Assembly (NCBI GenBank): GCA_038237225.1 | Contig: JBBRYX010000001.1 | Coordinates: 665,180 to 729,179 of the forward strand | Source of the DNA: DASVUC01 sp038237225 | Lineage (GTDB): Bacteria > Planctomycetota > Phycisphaerae > Tepidisphaerales > Tepidisphaeraceae | Direction of reading: 5' to 3' | Length of the DNA stretch: 64,000 nucleotides | In this document: positions 15,390-22,471 of the stretch, one piece after another | How the letters are laid out: every line of letters starts with the position of its first letter | Position numbering within the stretch: position 1 is the first letter of the stretch | Made by a program: the position numbers and the translations under genes | The notes under the pieces: generated by a model | Databases searched by the model: none | Told to the model about the DNA's origin: nothing | The model's input: only the letters and a program-made list of their open reading frames with translations

Positions 15390-16319
15390 ATGGATGCCGC
15401 CATTTTTGGGCTTATTGTCGCCGACCTGATTGCCGCACCGTTCGACTTGCGCAACCCTCCGGAGAAAGGCGGGCTGCGCATCCTTGAGAATCTCAACCTC
15501 ACCACCGGCGGAAACGTCTGCAACACCGGTGTTGCGATGGCCAAGCTGGGCATGAAGGTTGCCGCCGCGGGGTTGGTTGGGAACGACGTTCTCGGGGCCG
15601 CGGTCTCCGATCGTCTCAAGAGCGCCGGCATGGACACCTCCCATGTCTTCCCCGATCCCCGCGCTCAGACCAGCGCCACGGTGGTCGCCGTGGAACCCGG
15701 CGGCGAACGATGCTTCTTCCATGTGCCCGGCGTCACCGCGTTGCTTGATGAAACCAGCTTCCGCCGATGCTTTCCCCTCTTCGCCACTTGCACGTATGTC
15801 CAAGTCGGCTACCTCGGTCTACTCCCGAGCCTGACCCCGGCCCTTGCCGGGCTCCTCCAGGAAATGGAAACGACTTATCCAAACACCAAGCTGGCGCTCG
15901 ACACCGTCAATCCGCCAGGGCCGGCTAAAGATCTGTACCCCATCCTCCCGCACCTGGATGTTTTCTGCCCGAGCCGCACGGAAGCGCAATCGCTCACCGG
16001 AGAGTCGGATCCCCAAAAAATGATCGCTGCTTTCCGCGAGCACATGAAGACCGGCTTGATTGGAATCAAACTGGATGAAGAGGGTTGCATCCTCGACGAC
16101 GGCCACGAACAGGTCTCGGCCCCGGTTTACAAAGTGGAAGTGAAGGACACCACCGGCGCCGGCGACACCTGGTATGCAGGAATTCTCACATCGCTCTTGA
16201 GAAAAATGCCGATGGGGCAAGCAGCGAAATTTGCCAATCGCGCCGCCGCCGACTGCTGCTCGGAATTAGGCGCATCCACGGGCGTGAAGTCGTTTGAAGA
16301 GACAATCGCCCGCATTTAG
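15390..16319 (+). CDS. PfkB-family carbohydrate kinase
   Basis: The 309-residue product is a ribokinase-fold sugar kinase of the cytoplasm. The Gly-rich substrate site LTTGGNVCNTGVAMAKLG is at about residues 38-55. The PfkB signature with the anion hole and catalytic Asp, DTTGAGDTWYAGIL, is near residue 250. Family members phosphorylate ribose, fructose, adenosine, KDG and others; nothing here decides the substrate. Since this organism seems to degrade uronates, a 2-keto-3-deoxygluconate kinase role is conceivable, but the gene is far from the kdu cluster. The length matches the family. Confidence 0.88.
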   Translation: MDAAIFGLIVADLIAAPFDLRNPPEKGGLRILENLNLTTGGNVCNTGVAMAKLGMKVAAAGLVGNDVLGAAVSDRLKSAGMDTSHVFPDPRAQTSATVVAVEPGGERCFFHVPGVTALLDETSFRRCFPLFATCTYVQVGYLGLLPSLTPALAGLLQEMETTYPNTKLALDTVNPPGPAKDLYPILPHLDVFCPSRTEAQSLTGESDPQKMIAAFREHMKTGLIGIKLDEEGCILDDGHEQVSAPVYKVEVKDTTGAGDTWYAGILTSLLRKMPMGQAAKFANRAAADCCSELGASTGVKSFEETIARI

Positions 16320-16405
16320 TTACGAGATTTAACCCCGCAAGGCCACTTTCCTTCCAGTCATTTCGCTCCTACAACTTCTCAACGCCCAGCCACGGACGCG
16401 GCTCT

Positions 16406-17281
16406 ATGTTCGGACAAACCTTCGACGGCAACGATCTTTTCGTCATCGGCATCCTCATCGTCCTTGAGGGCGTCCTGTCCATCGACAATGCGCTGGTTCT
16501 CGGGCTCCTCGCCCGGCGACTCCCGAAATCCCTTCAATCCAAAGCGCTGACCTACGGCCTCATCGGCGCTTTCGTCTTTCGGCTCATCGCCATCGGAACC
16601 GCCAGCTACCTCCTCCACTGGAGAATCGCGAAACTCCTCGGCGGCCTCTATCTCGTCTGGGTCGCGGTGAAGCATTTCTTCTGGGATGCGAAGCCGCCTG
16701 ATGATGTCAAGCTGACTGTCGATGAAAAGGGGCTTCCCGTCGTTGAAGGTCATGAGCATGACCCATCGGTGCAGGATGAGCCTCTGGATCGCGCGCCGTT
16801 GGGGTCTTCTCTCCGTCACATTGATTACGCTCACATTGCCAACAGCCACAGCAAAGCCTTCTGGATGACCGTGGGCGTGATTGAACTCACGGATGTCGCC
16901 TTTGCGATCGATTCCATCGTTGCCGCCATCGGGGTTGTCGGACCTCCGCCGCCGGGGCAGCGCCACCCCAAGCTGTGGGTCGTCCTCATCGGGGGAATGC
17001 TGGGCGTAGTTCTCATGCGCTTCGCCGCCGTCATATTCATCAGGCTCCTGGAAAAATTCCCTCGCTTCGAGACCAGCGCTTACCTCCTCGTCATCGTCAT
17101 CGGCCTCAAGCTCGTCCTCGACTACGTCGTCAACACCCCTCACAATCCCGATCGCCTCGACTTCCATTCCCCAGATGCGGTTGCATTCTGGGTCTTCTGG
17201 ATCGTCATGATCATCTGTTTCTGCATCGGGTTCATCCCGCACACGCAGTCGAAGCCAGTGGACCAGGCGAAGCAATCATGA
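16406..17281 (+). CDS. TerC/Alx-family membrane protein
   Basis: The 291-residue product has about seven helices and TerC landmarks: LEGVLSIDNALVLGLLARRLP in the first helices and VGVIELTDVAFAIDSIVAAI in the middle. Both carry the conserved acidic pairs that probably bind a metal ion. TerC/Alx proteins are linked to tellurite resistance, manganese export and metal loading of exoproteins. A soluble loop of about 60 residues (KPPDDVK...HIDYAH) lies between helices 3 and 4 and is acidic and His-containing. The stop overlaps the coaE start by four bases, so the genes form an operon. Confidence 0.92.
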   Translation: MFGQTFDGNDLFVIGILIVLEGVLSIDNALVLGLLARRLPKSLQSKALTYGLIGAFVFRLIAIGTASYLLHWRIAKLLGGLYLVWVAVKHFFWDAKPPDDVKLTVDEKGLPVVEGHEHDPSVQDEPLDRAPLGSSLRHIDYAHIANSHSKAFWMTVGVIELTDVAFAIDSIVAAIGVVGPPPPGQRHPKLWVVLIGGMLGVVLMRFAAVIFIRLLEKFPRFETSAYLLVIVIGLKLVLDYVVNTPHNPDRLDFHSPDAVAFWVFWIVMIICFCIGFIPHTQSKPVDQAKQS

Positions 17282-17892
17282 AGCAGCACAAGCCGATCAT
17301 CGGACTTGCCGGTGGGATTGGCGCGGGCAAGAGCTTTGTCGCGGGAGAATTCGCCAGGCTTGGATGCCTGGTGATTTGCGCGGATGAAAATGTCCGTGCG
17401 GCGTACTGGCGACCGGAGGTGAAGGCAGCATTGCGCTCGTGGTGGGGTGACGCTGTTTTTCTTGCCAACGGTGATGTCGATCGCAAAGCCGTCGCCGCGA
17501 AAATCTTTGCGGACGACCACGAACGCGCGCGCCTTGAGGCTCTCATTCATCCCATCGTCGCGCAGCATCGCGAGCAGGTCACTCGCGATTATGCCGAAAA
17601 CCCCGACGCGATCGCGTTGATATGGGACGTGCCCCTGCTGTTTGAGACCGGGTTAAACGACCAGTGTGATGCGGTTGTCTTCGTCGATGCGCCCCCGGAA
17701 GCGCGCCTCGCCCGCGTGCGGAATCAGCGTAACTGGGACATGTCAGAACTCACCCGCCGCGAAAAAGCACAATGGCCCCTAGACAAGAAGCGGGAGATAT
17801 CCGATTATGTGATCATCAACACTGCGGATGCGGGCTATGTCCGCGATCAAGTCCAGAACGTGCTTTCCCTTATTCTCGGTAAGAAACAGTAA
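17278..17892 (+). CDS. coaE: Dephospho-CoA kinase
   Basis: The 204-residue product phosphorylates the 3' hydroxyl of dephospho-CoA, the last step of coenzyme A synthesis. It has the P-loop GLAGGIGAGKSFVAGEF (about residues 9-25), ICADENVRAAYWRPEV where the family has its substrate motif, LEALIHPIVAQHREQV, WDVPLLFETGLND and RNQRNWDMSELTRREKAQWPLDKKREISDYVIIN. All are standard for CoaE. The start overlaps the terC stop (ATGA). The length is normal. Confidence 0.95.
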   Translation: MKQHKPIIGLAGGIGAGKSFVAGEFARLGCLVICADENVRAAYWRPEVKAALRSWWGDAVFLANGDVDRKAVAAKIFADDHERARLEALIHPIVAQHREQVTRDYAENPDAIALIWDVPLLFETGLNDQCDAVVFVDAPPEARLARVRNQRNWDMSELTRREKAQWPLDKKREISDYVIINTADAGYVRDQVQNVLSLILGKKQ

Positions 17893-18357
17893 TGGATGGG
17901 CTCGATCAACAGGTCCGGTCCACACCTGAGCGGCAGTTGCAGATCTTTGGGAAGTCTCGGCTGTAAAAGAACTTCCGTTTAACGGAACTCAATATTGATT
18001 GAGTTTTCCCTAACTTTGTAAAGTGGTTTTGCCGCGTTGATGCGGTGACGTGTAGCGCCTAATATTTTGGTGATCACACAGATCCAGCCTTACGCTAGCC
18101 GCGATTTGAAGCGGCGGGCAAACCCCAAAAGAGCTATCGATTTCTGAATCACTGGCCACGTTGGCCGCACCTCTTGGCGGACGTATCCGTCTAAGGTTTT
18201 ACGAATCTCACTGGAGAACTTAGGTTCGAGCATCCCACCTCCCCGCCGATCTGGCCCGCAACTGAAAACCGATCCGGTCGCAAGCAGCAGCGGCCCCGCG
18301 GGGCACAAGGCCCAGAGCCAAAGTTTCAAATCACACCCCATTTTGGAGGCTAGCCAA
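17893..18357. other. 465-base gap before rho, with weak terminator and leader
   Basis: The left part contains a palindrome (TTCCGTTTAACGGAA) and directly after it a weak terminator-like hairpin ACTCAAT/ATTGAGT followed by TTTCCC (17987-18007), probably ending the terC-coaE transcript. The right part should hold the rho promoter and leader; I could not place a convincing -35/-10 pair. A possible small minus-strand gene is listed separately. Confidence 0.5.
18090..18233 (-). CDS. Possible 47-residue basic protein antisense to the rho leader
   Basis: The frame starts MLEPKFSSEIRKTLDGYVRQ and ends with a basic cluster, FARRFKSRLA. A good ribosome site (GGGGAGGTGGG) lies just before the ATG at 18233, though only 4 bases separate GGAGG from it. 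No family is recognised and it lies in the region expected to hold the rho leader. It may be a real short gene or chance. Confidence 0.25.
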   Translation of the reverse strand: MLEPKFSSEIRKTLDGYVRQEVRPTWPVIQKSIALLGFARRFKSRLA

Positions 18358-19815
18358 ATGGCTAAGCAGCAAAGGCCCCGCAAAGCCGGGCAACAAGGTA
18401 ATCAGCCGGACGATCACGAAGAACAGGCCGCACCCGCGACCGCAGTCGCGGAACCGTCGCCCCCGCCGCCCGCGCCGCCGCATGACAAAAGATCCGGCTC
18501 GGAAGACGTCAGCTCGATCGACGCCGAGACCAACGCCAAGTACGAGCAGGTCAAGAGCGGAAAGCTGTACATCAAGGATCTCCAGCAGATGGACGTCCAC
18601 CAGCTTCACGAGATCGCCAAGCAGGAAAACATCCAAGACTACATCGGGATGAAGAAGCAGGACCTGATCTTTCAGATCCTGCGCGCCCGCGTTCGCCAGA
18701 ACGGTTTAATGTTCGGCGAAGGCGTCCTGGAGATTCTTCCCGATGGCTTTGGGTTTTTGCGAAGCCCGGAGTTCAACTACATTCCCGGCCCCGATGATAT
18801 TTACATCTCGCCGTCGCAGATTCGGCGATTCGGTCTGCGCAACGGACACGTTGTGCAGGGGCAGATTCGTCCGCCGAAGGAGAGCGAGCGTTACTTCGCG
18901 CTGCTTCGCGTCGAGGCGATCAATGGCGAGGATCCTGAGAGGATCGCCGACACCGGCAACTTTGAAGACCTGACGCCGCTGCATCCCAATGCCCGTCTGT
19001 CGCTTGAGGCGGATGCAAAGGATCTCAACATGCGGATCGTGGATCTGGTGACGCCGATCGGGAAAGGTCAGCGCATGCTGATCGTCGCCCCGCCGCGAAC
19101 CGGTAAGACGGTGCTGCTCCAGAAGATCGCCAACTCGATCTCCACGAATCACCCGGAGGCCATCCTCATCATTCTGCTGATCGATGAGCGTCCTGAAGAA
19201 GTGACCGACATGGAGCGCAACACCAAGGGCGAAGTCGTCAGTTCGACCTTCGACGAGCCCGCCTCCCGGCACATTCAGGTCGCCGAGATGGTGATCGAGA
19301 AGGCCAAGCGCTACGTGGAGTTCGGCAAGGACGTCGTGATCCTGCTCGACTCAATCACCCGTCTGGCCCGCGCCTATAACACCGAGGTCCCGCACTCCGG
19401 CAAGATCCTGAGCGGCGGCGTGGACGCGAACGCGCTTCAGAAGCCCAAGCGCTTCTTCGGGGCTGCACGTAACATCGAAGAAGGTGGTTCACTAACGATC
19501 TTGGGCACCGCGCTCGTGGACACCGGCTCGAAGATGGATGAAGTGATCTTCGAAGAGTTCAAGGGCACCGGTAATGCCGAGCTGCACCTGGACCGCCGCC
19601 TGGTGGATCGTCGCGTCTATCCGGCGATCGACATCAACGCCTCCGGCACACGCCGCGAAGAGCTGCTCCTCGATCCAAAGGAACTCGAACTGGTCTACCG
19701 CCTGCGTCGCGTCCTTTCGGATATGAATCCGGTGGAAGCCGTGGAATTGCTGAAGGGGCGCCTGGAAAAGGTGCCGAGCAATGCACAGTTTTTGATGTCG
19801 ATGAACCTCGACTAA
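18358..19815 (+). CDS. rho: Transcription termination factor Rho
   Basis: The 485-residue product is the hexameric RNA-dependent ATPase that ends untranslated transcripts. A disordered Pro/Gln-rich N-terminal extension (about 1-55) precedes the Rho_N domain (LYIKDLQQMDVHQLHEIAKQ) and the cold-shock RNA-binding domain (GVLEILPDGFGFLRSP, DDIYISPSQIRRFGLR). The ATPase core has Walker A APPRTGKTVLLQKIA, LIDERPEEVTDM and VILLDSITRLARAYN. The Q and R loops (SGGVDANALQKPKRFFGAARN) are intact. The ATG at 18358 has GGAGG 8 bases upstream. The last 12 codons (NAQFLMSMNLD plus stop) reappear 1.28 kb downstream, past the sigma-VOC gene. Confidence 0.97.
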   Translation: MAKQQRPRKAGQQGNQPDDHEEQAAPATAVAEPSPPPPAPPHDKRSGSEDVSSIDAETNAKYEQVKSGKLYIKDLQQMDVHQLHEIAKQENIQDYIGMKKQDLIFQILRARVRQNGLMFGEGVLEILPDGFGFLRSPEFNYIPGPDDIYISPSQIRRFGLRNGHVVQGQIRPPKESERYFALLRVEAINGEDPERIADTGNFEDLTPLHPNARLSLEADAKDLNMRIVDLVTPIGKGQRMLIVAPPRTGKTVLLQKIANSISTNHPEAILIILLIDERPEEVTDMERNTKGEVVSSTFDEPASRHIQVAEMVIEKAKRYVEFGKDVVILLDSITRLARAYNTEVPHSGKILSGGVDANALQKPKRFFGAARNIEEGGSLTILGTALVDTGSKMDEVIFEEFKGTGNAELHLDRRLVDRRVYPAIDINASGTRREELLLDPKELELVYRLRRVLSDMNPVEAVELLKGRLEKVPSNAQFLMSMNLD

Positions 19816-19847
19816 GGACACGTGGGCGAGACGCCCATGCTACGGGG
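19780..19847 (+). repeat. Direct repeat, copy A: 3' end of rho plus family B palindrome
   Basis: The last 12 codons of rho, its stop and the following GGGCGAGACGCCCATG palindrome match copy B at 21056-21122. The two differ at about seven positions out of 68. In the coding part the differences are third-position changes (AAC/AAT for Asn, CTC/CTG for Leu). Confidence 0.9.
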
Positions 19848-19856
19848 TGACACCTG

Positions 19857-19888
19857 AGCCCCGGCCTTTATGGCTGGGGCTTCTTTTT
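19857..19888 (+). terminator. Rho-independent terminator after rho
   Basis: Stem AGCCCCGGCC/GGCTGGGGCT (one G-T pair), loop TTTAT, followed by TCTTTTTG. It lies inside the open frame upstream of the sigma-VOC gene, which argues that this gene starts after it. Confidence 0.88.
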
Positions 19889-19918
19889 GCGCTGTCCGGT
19901 TTTGCGGGAGCGGGGGAC

Positions 19919-21010
19919 TTGGTTGTAGAACCAGTGGTGTTGAAAGAAACGGATTTGGAATTGCTGACGCGCTATGTGTTCGACGCATCGGAAGATGCGT
20001 TCGCGGAGGTGGTGTCTCGACATGTTGAGGGGGTGCGGGTCGCGGTGGCTCGGCGCGTGCGGGATCGGGAAATTGCGGAGGATGTCGCGCAGGCGGTGTT
20101 CGTCGTGCTGATGAAGAAGGCGCCCCGGCTGGTGGAAAGGAAACAGCGGTCGCTGGCAGCGTGGCTCTACACCGTCGCGCGGTATGCGTCTGCACGGGCA
20201 ATCAAGGCGCGGATGCGCCGAGAGAAACACGAGAAATCGGTGGAGGTGGCGAGGGACGTCGGATGTACGGCTGGATGGGTCGAGGATCGCGAAGAGGCGG
20301 ATGCACTGGCGCGGATGTTGGATGAGGCGATTGCAGCCGTCTCGATGAAGGATCGGGAGGCGGTACTGCGGAGGTTTTATCAACGGGCGAGTTTTGCGGA
20401 GATCGCGGCGGCGATGGCGACGACTGCCGAGGCGGCGCGTAAGCGCGTGGATCGGGCGCTGGCGAAAATGCGGCAGTGGCTGGCGCGGGAGGGTGTGGTT
20501 GCGCCTATCGGATTTGAAGAGCGATTGCGGGACGTATCGGCAACTGCGTTGAAAACCGCAGTGTCGCCGGTGGCGAGAGAGGCGGCGACTTCGATTGCGA
20601 ATGGAGCGATGAACATGATGCAGCAGGCGAAGACAACGGATTTTGCGGTGGTGAGCACGGAACTGGACGTGACGGACGTGCGGGAGAACGTGGCGTTTTT
20701 CGAGAAGCTGGGGTTCGTGCGAAGGTGGGAAGCGGAGCCCGATGCGCAGGGAAGGTTGCCACGTGCGAGCCTCGCTGGAGGCGTAGGGAGAATCTGGTTG
20801 AGGCGTCGAGAGCGCGACGATCCCAAGGCTGGGGCGATGCGCGTTTACTTTTGGGTGAACGGAGGCGCAGCGGCGTTGGAGGCGCATCGGAAGACGATTT
20901 ACGCCAACGGGGTGAGCGTGGGGGATTTTTTTGATGATGCTTCGTTGCGGAGTTTCACGGTGCGGACGCCGGATGGGTATGAGGTGGGGTTTTTTACGAA
21001 CTATCGATAG
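19919..21010 (+). CDS. ECF sigma factor fused to a C-terminal VOC (glyoxalase-like) domain
   Basis: The 363-residue product begins with ECF sigma region 2 (about residues 12-80: RYVFDASEDAFAEVVSRHV, then REIAEDVAQAVFVVLMKKA) and WLYTVARYASARAIKARMRR. Region 4 follows (about 140-195: MKDREAVLRRFYQRASFAEIA, TTAEAARKRVDRALAKMRQW). After a linker, the last 120 residues look like a VOC fold: FAVVSTELDVTDVRENVAFF, EKLGFVRRWEAEPDAQG, and the closing TVRTPDGYEVGFFTNYR, which resembles the usual metal-ligand end. I placed the start at TTG 19919 (GGGAG upstream) because the rho terminator lies within the longer frame. No anti-sigma gene follows; the VOC domain may sense a ligand and control the sigma part. 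Confidence 0.82.
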   Translation: MVVEPVVLKETDLELLTRYVFDASEDAFAEVVSRHVEGVRVAVARRVRDREIAEDVAQAVFVVLMKKAPRLVERKQRSLAAWLYTVARYASARAIKARMRREKHEKSVEVARDVGCTAGWVEDREEADALARMLDEAIAAVSMKDREAVLRRFYQRASFAEIAAAMATTAEAARKRVDRALAKMRQWLAREGVVAPIGFEERLRDVSATALKTAVSPVAREAATSIANGAMNMMQQAKTTDFAVVSTELDVTDVRENVAFFEKLGFVRRWEAEPDAQGRLPRASLAGGVGRIWLRRRERDDPKAGAMRVYFWVNGGAAALEAHRKTIYANGVSVGDFFDDASLRSFTVRTPDGYEVGFFTNYR

Positions 21011-21011
21011 A

Positions 21012-21039
21012 ACCCACGGCTAAAGCCGTGGGCTTGGCC
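21012..21039. repeat. Short dispersed palindrome, family A (reverse copy)
   Basis: ACCCACGGCTAAAGCCGTGG followed by GCTTGGCC is the reverse complement of the family A pattern at 3131-3158 and 62093-62120. It begins one base after the sigma-VOC stop codon. Confidence 0.8.
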
Positions 21040-21055
21040 GGGGAAGGGTAAATCG

Positions 21056-21122
21056 AATGCACAGTTTTTGATGTCGATGAATCTGGACTAAAGAGACATG
21101 GGCGAGACGCCCATGCCACGGT
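21056..21122 (+). repeat. Direct repeat, copy B: relic of a rho 3' end
   Basis: This stretch can be read as NAQFLMSMNLD plus stop, identical in protein to the Rho C-terminus, and is followed by the same palindrome as copy A. It has no intact gene in front of it. A perfect terminator follows at 21131, as expected for the original end of rho. Confidence 0.9.
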
Positions 21123-21130
21123 GAAAATCA

Positions 21131-21160
21131 AAGACCCCGGCGATCTTTCGCCGGGGTCTT
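21131..21160 (+). terminator. Strong hairpin terminator behind the relic rho end
   Basis: A perfect 13-base stem (AAGACCCCGGCGA/TCGCCGGGGTCTT) with the loop TCTT, followed by GTATT. The T-run is short but the stem is very stable. Confidence 0.75.
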
Positions 21161-21187
21161 GTATTATGATGATCCGATAGGTGCCCC

Positions 21188-21478
21188 ATGCAACTTGATC
21201 CTCAAATCACGGTGCGACGAGATCAGATTGTGAATGTGGCCCGCCGCCACGGCGCAACGACGGTTCGTGTCTTCGGATCATCAGTTCGCGGAGAGGCGGG
21301 CCCTGCAAGCGATGTTGATCTCCTCATCACGCTGGACCCGCGGAGCAGTCTGCTCGATCTTGTGGCAATCAAGCAAGAGCTTGAGGATCTGCTTGGCAAG
21401 AACGTGGACGTAGTCACCGAAGCTTCACTAAGCCCGTATATTCGTGATCAGATCCTGAGAGAAGCGATTGCGATATGA
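21188..21478 (+). CDS. mntA: MntA-type minimal nucleotidyltransferase antitoxin
   Basis: The 96-residue product is a minimal nucleotidyltransferase with the catalytic motif GSSVRGEAGPASDVDLLI (GSx...DxD) at about residues 30-47 and a third acidic residue in NVDVVTE. In the MntA/HepT system this enzyme adds AMP to the HepT toxin and so blocks it. The downstream gene overlaps by four bases (ATGA), as is usual for the pair. AGGTG lies before the ATG. The pair lies directly after the rho-sigma rearrangement. Confidence 0.9.
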   Translation: MQLDPQITVRRDQIVNVARRHGATTVRVFGSSVRGEAGPASDVDLLITLDPRSSLLDLVAIKQELEDLLGKNVDVVTEASLSPYIRDQILREAIAI

Positions 21479-21813
21479 ACCGAGATCAGTTCTATCTGCG
21501 TCATATTCTCGACGCGGCGAGCAAGATTGAAGGCTATGTTTTTGTCGGCCGCGACGAATTTATGAAGGCTTCGCACTGGCAAGACGCGGTGGTTCGCCAG
21601 TTAGAGATCATTGGAGAAGCCACCAAAAGGCTTTCTCAAGATCTTCGCGACCGCCACCCCCAAGTTCCCTGGCGGCAGATCGCTGGGCTGCGCGACGTTC
21701 TGATTCACGATTACATCTCAGTGGACGTGCAAGCAGCGTGGCAAATCACGCAAAAGAACCTGCCGGAAATGAAGCTCGTGATCGAGGCAATGCTCCAAGA
21801 ATTCGAGAAGTAA
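21475..21813 (+). CDS. hepT: HepT-like (DUF86) toxin
   Basis: The 112-residue all-helical HEPN protein is the toxin partner of MntA; HepT proteins act as ribonucleases. The HEPN catalytic motif R-x4-6-H is seen in GLRDVLIHDYISVD at about residues 72-85. The Tyr of DVLIHDY is the site usually modified by MntA. The upstream helix VRQLEIIGEATKRLS is typical of the family. Translation is coupled to mntA. The real targets are unknown. Confidence 0.9.
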   Translation: MNRDQFYLRHILDAASKIEGYVFVGRDEFMKASHWQDAVVRQLEIIGEATKRLSQDLRDRHPQVPWRQIAGLRDVLIHDYISVDVQAAWQITQKNLPEMKLVIEAMLQEFEK

Positions 21814-21817
21814 ATTT

Positions 21818-21976
21818 GAAGGCCGACTCGATACGCCAATTGCCACGACATTTCGGACGATCACGGTTTACTGGAAGAATGCGGAACCGGTCCTGTTTAA
21901 CATGACGCAGACCATTGATGCGGAACCGGACCTGCCGGGGTTTCGAGCGGCGGTGGCGGATGTTTTCGCGGGGTAG
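21818..21976 (+). other. Possible gene remnant
   Basis: One frame reads FRTITVYWKNAEPVLFNMTQ and then TIDAEPDLPGFRAAVADVFAG before a TAG at 21974. The composition is protein-like, but no start codon with a ribosome site is present and the frame simply opens out of the end of hepT. I recognise no family. It may be the tail of a gene whose front was lost, or chance. Confidence 0.25.
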
Positions 21977-22052
21977 AGCTTTTGGCATTGCACTTTGGAA
22001 GGGTTCGTTCGCTTTCCGGGTTGTTCGCCTCCAGTAGGTTGTGTTGGTCAGC

Positions 22053-22373
22053 ATGAATTCGCGGGTCATGTATATCGAGCGGAAGGCGGGTGAGTTGGAA
22101 GGGAGTGCGCGCATTGGGCGGGTGACGTTCTCGAAAACAGGGCGGACGATGTATTACCGTGGGCTGTCGTTTCTGAAGGTGAAGAACGGGTACAAGTACA
22201 ACTGCATTTGCGTGGAAAATGGCGAGGAGTATTGGATTTCAGGCCCGAAGAAGCGCGGGGGCGACGGATTGTACGGTGGGGATGGGGCGGAGGTTGATAA
22301 GGATGTGCGGGAGGAATACTGGAGCGTGATTCGGGGCGGGCGGGATACGACGCAGTTTTCGGCGAAGACGTGA
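22053..22373 (+). CDS. Conserved hypothetical protein (beta-rich, about 100 residues)
   Basis: The 106-residue product contains MYIERKAGELEGSARIGRVT then FSKTGRTMYYRGLSF, followed by EEYWISGPKKRGGDGLYGG and DVREEYWSVIR. I recognise this pattern from small conserved proteins in many Actinobacteria and other bacteria, often labelled by error as 1-deoxy-D-xylulose-5-phosphate synthase. It has no relation to that enzyme, and the real function is not known to me. I used the ATG at 22053; the conserved part starts five codons later at MYIE. Its stop overlaps an in-frame GTG of the following ABC gene. Confidence 0.75.
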   Translation: MNSRVMYIERKAGELEGSARIGRVTFSKTGRTMYYRGLSFLKVKNGYKYNCICVENGEEYWISGPKKRGGDGLYGGDGAEVDKDVREEYWSVIRGGRDTTQFSAKT

Positions 22374-22471
22374 AGACTTTGATTGGAGGCCGCGCAGCGA
22401 TAGAGTTTTTGCCGTTAATGGGCAACGTTGGAGAGAGAGCTCAGCTTTGTGCGGCGACGAGGAGGGGCGGC

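Noticed and set aside
19847..19918. GTG at 19847 as the start of the sigma-VOC gene
   Set aside because: The first 24 codons would cover the rho terminator hairpin and lack conservation; TTG at 19919 with GGGAG is better.
22053..22373. Label 1-deoxy-D-xylulose-5-phosphate synthase
   Set aside because: Small proteins of this type often carry that label by error; 106 residues without thiamine-diphosphate motifs cannot be DXS.
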